Source: Turicibacter sp. (GTDB lineage: Bacteria; Bacillota; Bacilli; MOL361; Turicibacteraceae). From it: a DNA stretch of 7,260 bases. The stretch covers positions 1-7,260 of the forward strand of contig JAUMTV010000142.1 of assembly GCA_030531025.1 (NCBI GenBank), given 5' to 3'. The position numbers and the translations under genes are program-made. The notes under the pieces are model-generated. The model saw only the letters and a list, made by a program, of their open reading frames with translations. It was not told the DNA's origin and did not search any database. Positions 6,246 through 7,260 of the stretch are shown here, piece by piece; positions within the stretch are counted from its first letter, which is position 1, and every line of letters begins with the position of its first letter.

Positions 6246-7223
6246 ATGTTAAGAAGACCACGTCGATTAAGAGCGAATCAAGCGATTCGTAATTTAGTAA
6301 GAGAAACAAGATTAGATGTTGAGGATTTTATTTATCCATTATTTATTGTCGAAGGTGAAGGAATTAAACGTGAAATTTCATCTTTACCTGATGTTTATCA
6401 TTTTTCAATTGATATGCTAGAAGCAGAAATTAAGGAGTTAAATGCGCTAGGAATAGAGCATGTCATTTTATTTGGAATTCCTCATGATCACGAGAAGGAT
6501 GAATGTGGAAGTGAAGGATTTAATGACAACGGAATTATTCAACGAGCGATTCGCCAGATTAAACAAATAGATTCACAGATGAATGTTATTACAGACGTTT
6601 GTATGTGTGAATATACGAGTCACGGACACTGTGGGATTTTGAATGAAAATGGATATGTTAAAAATGATGTGACGTTAGATTATTTAACAAAAATCGCTAT
6701 TAGTCATGCAAAAGCAGGAGCTGATATGGTTGCGCCTTCTGATATGATGGATGGACGTATTAAAGCACTTCGACTAGGCTTAGATGAAGCGGGATTTGAG
6801 AATGTTGGGATTATGTCATATAGTGTTAAATATGCGTCAACGTTTTATGGTCCATTCCGTGAAGCAGCTAATTCAGCACCAGCTTTCGGCGATCGTAAGA
6901 CGTACCAAATGGACCCTGCTAACTCAAATGAAGCATTAATTGAAGCAGAGCTAGATGTCTTAGAAGGAGCAGATATTTTAATGGTCAAACCTGCACTTTC
7001 TTATCTTGATGTGATTCGATGTGTGAAAAATCAGTTTAATTTACCACTTGCTGCTTATAATGTTAGTGGTGAATATGCTATGCTTAAATCAGCTGTTAAA
7101 AATGGAATTTTAGCAGAAGGGGCCATTTATGAATCAGTATTGTCTATTAAACGTGCAGGAGCAGATATTATCATTACGTATTTTGCTAAAGACTTAGCTA
7201 AAATGATAAATAAAATGAAGTAA
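6246..7223 (+). CDS. hemB: Porphobilinogen synthase (5-aminolevulinate dehydratase)
   Basis: This enzyme condenses two 5-aminolevulinate molecules into porphobilinogen, linking HemL to HemC. It has 325 residues, the usual length, and acts as a cytoplasmic octamer in the family. The N-terminus RRPRRLRAN (3-11) is the typical arm. The cysteine cluster [12 protein letters not shown] supplies Cys119, Cys121 and Cys129, the zinc-binding set, so this is the zinc-dependent type rather than the Asp-rich magnesium type. [12 protein letters not shown] (161-172) is the family signature. The two Schiff-base lysines are Lys195 in MSYSVKYAS and Lys248 in [21 protein letters not shown] (201-212) and the following [11 protein letters not shown] segment are also characteristic. 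It is the last gene of the hemC-cobA-hemD-hemB run, and an inverted repeat begins 10 bases after the stop codon. Confidence 0.97.
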   Translation: MLRRPRRLRANQAIRNLVRETRLDVEDFIYPLFIVEGEGIKREISSLPDVYHFSIDMLEAEIKELNALGIEHVILFGIPHDHEKDECGSEGFNDNGIIQRAIRQIKQIDSQMNVITDVCMCEYTSHGHCGILNENGYVKNDVTLDYLTKIAISHAKAGADMVAPSDMMDGRIKALRLGLDEAGFENVGIMSYSVKYASTFYGPFREAANSAPAFGDRKTYQMDPANSNEALIEAELDVLEGADILMVKPALSYLDVIRCVKNQFNLPLAAYNVSGEYAMLKSAVKNGILAEGAIYESVLSIKRAGADIIITYFAKDLAKMINKMK

Positions 7224-7232
7224 GTAATGAAA

Positions 7233-7260
7233 GACTGATTACAAGTCGTTGTGATCAGTC
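7233..7260 (+). terminator. Probable terminator hairpin after hemB, cut by window edge
   Basis: A 12-bp inverted repeat, GACTGATTACAA (7233-7244) with TTGTGATCAGTC (7249-7260), closes the 4-base loop GTCG. One position is a T-G wobble and the rest pair perfectly. The right arm ends on the last base of the window, so a T run cannot be checked. Its position just after hemB suggests an operon terminator. The AA before the left arm would also allow a bidirectional form. Confidence 0.7.

Noticed and set aside
1..7260. Mobile elements, CRISPR arrays, toxin-antitoxin or defence genes
   Set aside because: No transposase or integrase motifs, regularly spaced repeats or unexplained coding space were found. 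The window is a compact biosynthetic locus.

Overview
The window is an AT-rich stretch from what looks like a low-GC Gram-positive bacterium (Bacillota). The reasons are strong GGAGG-type ribosome binding sites, a tRNA gene with encoded CCA, A/T-ending codons, and short GC hairpins followed by T runs as terminators. I cannot name a genus from sequence reading alone. All protein genes are on the + strand, and nearly all of the sequence is accounted for.

Layout: (1) Positions 1-54 are the 3' part of a tRNA-Gly(TCC) gene cut by the window edge, followed by two hairpin terminators in tandem (67-89 and 117-138). (2) A promoter at 187-216 drives hemA (glutamyl-tRNA reductase) and hemL (glutamate-1-semialdehyde aminomutase), which end at a strong terminator (2838-2866). 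(3) cbiK (sirohydrochlorin cobaltochelatase family) follows after a 153-base gap with an unusually strong ribosome binding site. (4) There is no terminator after cbiK. An extended -10 promoter (3778-3786) precedes hemC (hydroxymethylbilane synthase), a cobA-hemD fusion (uroporphyrinogen-III methyltransferase plus uroporphyrinogen-III synthase) and hemB (porphobilinogen synthase). A long inverted repeat, probably the operon terminator, runs to the last base of the window.

Together the genes encode the complete C5 route from glutamyl-tRNA to uroporphyrinogen III (HemA, HemL, HemB, HemC, HemD), then methylation to precorrin-2 (CobA) and metal insertion into sirohydrochlorin (CbiK). No late heme gene is present in the window, so the locus appears to serve siroheme and/or anaerobic cobalamin synthesis. 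The one missing step is precorrin-2 oxidation to sirohydrochlorin (SirC/Met8/CysG-B type), which must be encoded elsewhere or done differently.

I do not see an undescribed system here. The points worth a second look are the gene fusion, two start-codon corrections, the division into two or three transcription units, the missing dehydrogenase, and some divergent motif positions in HemA and HemL.
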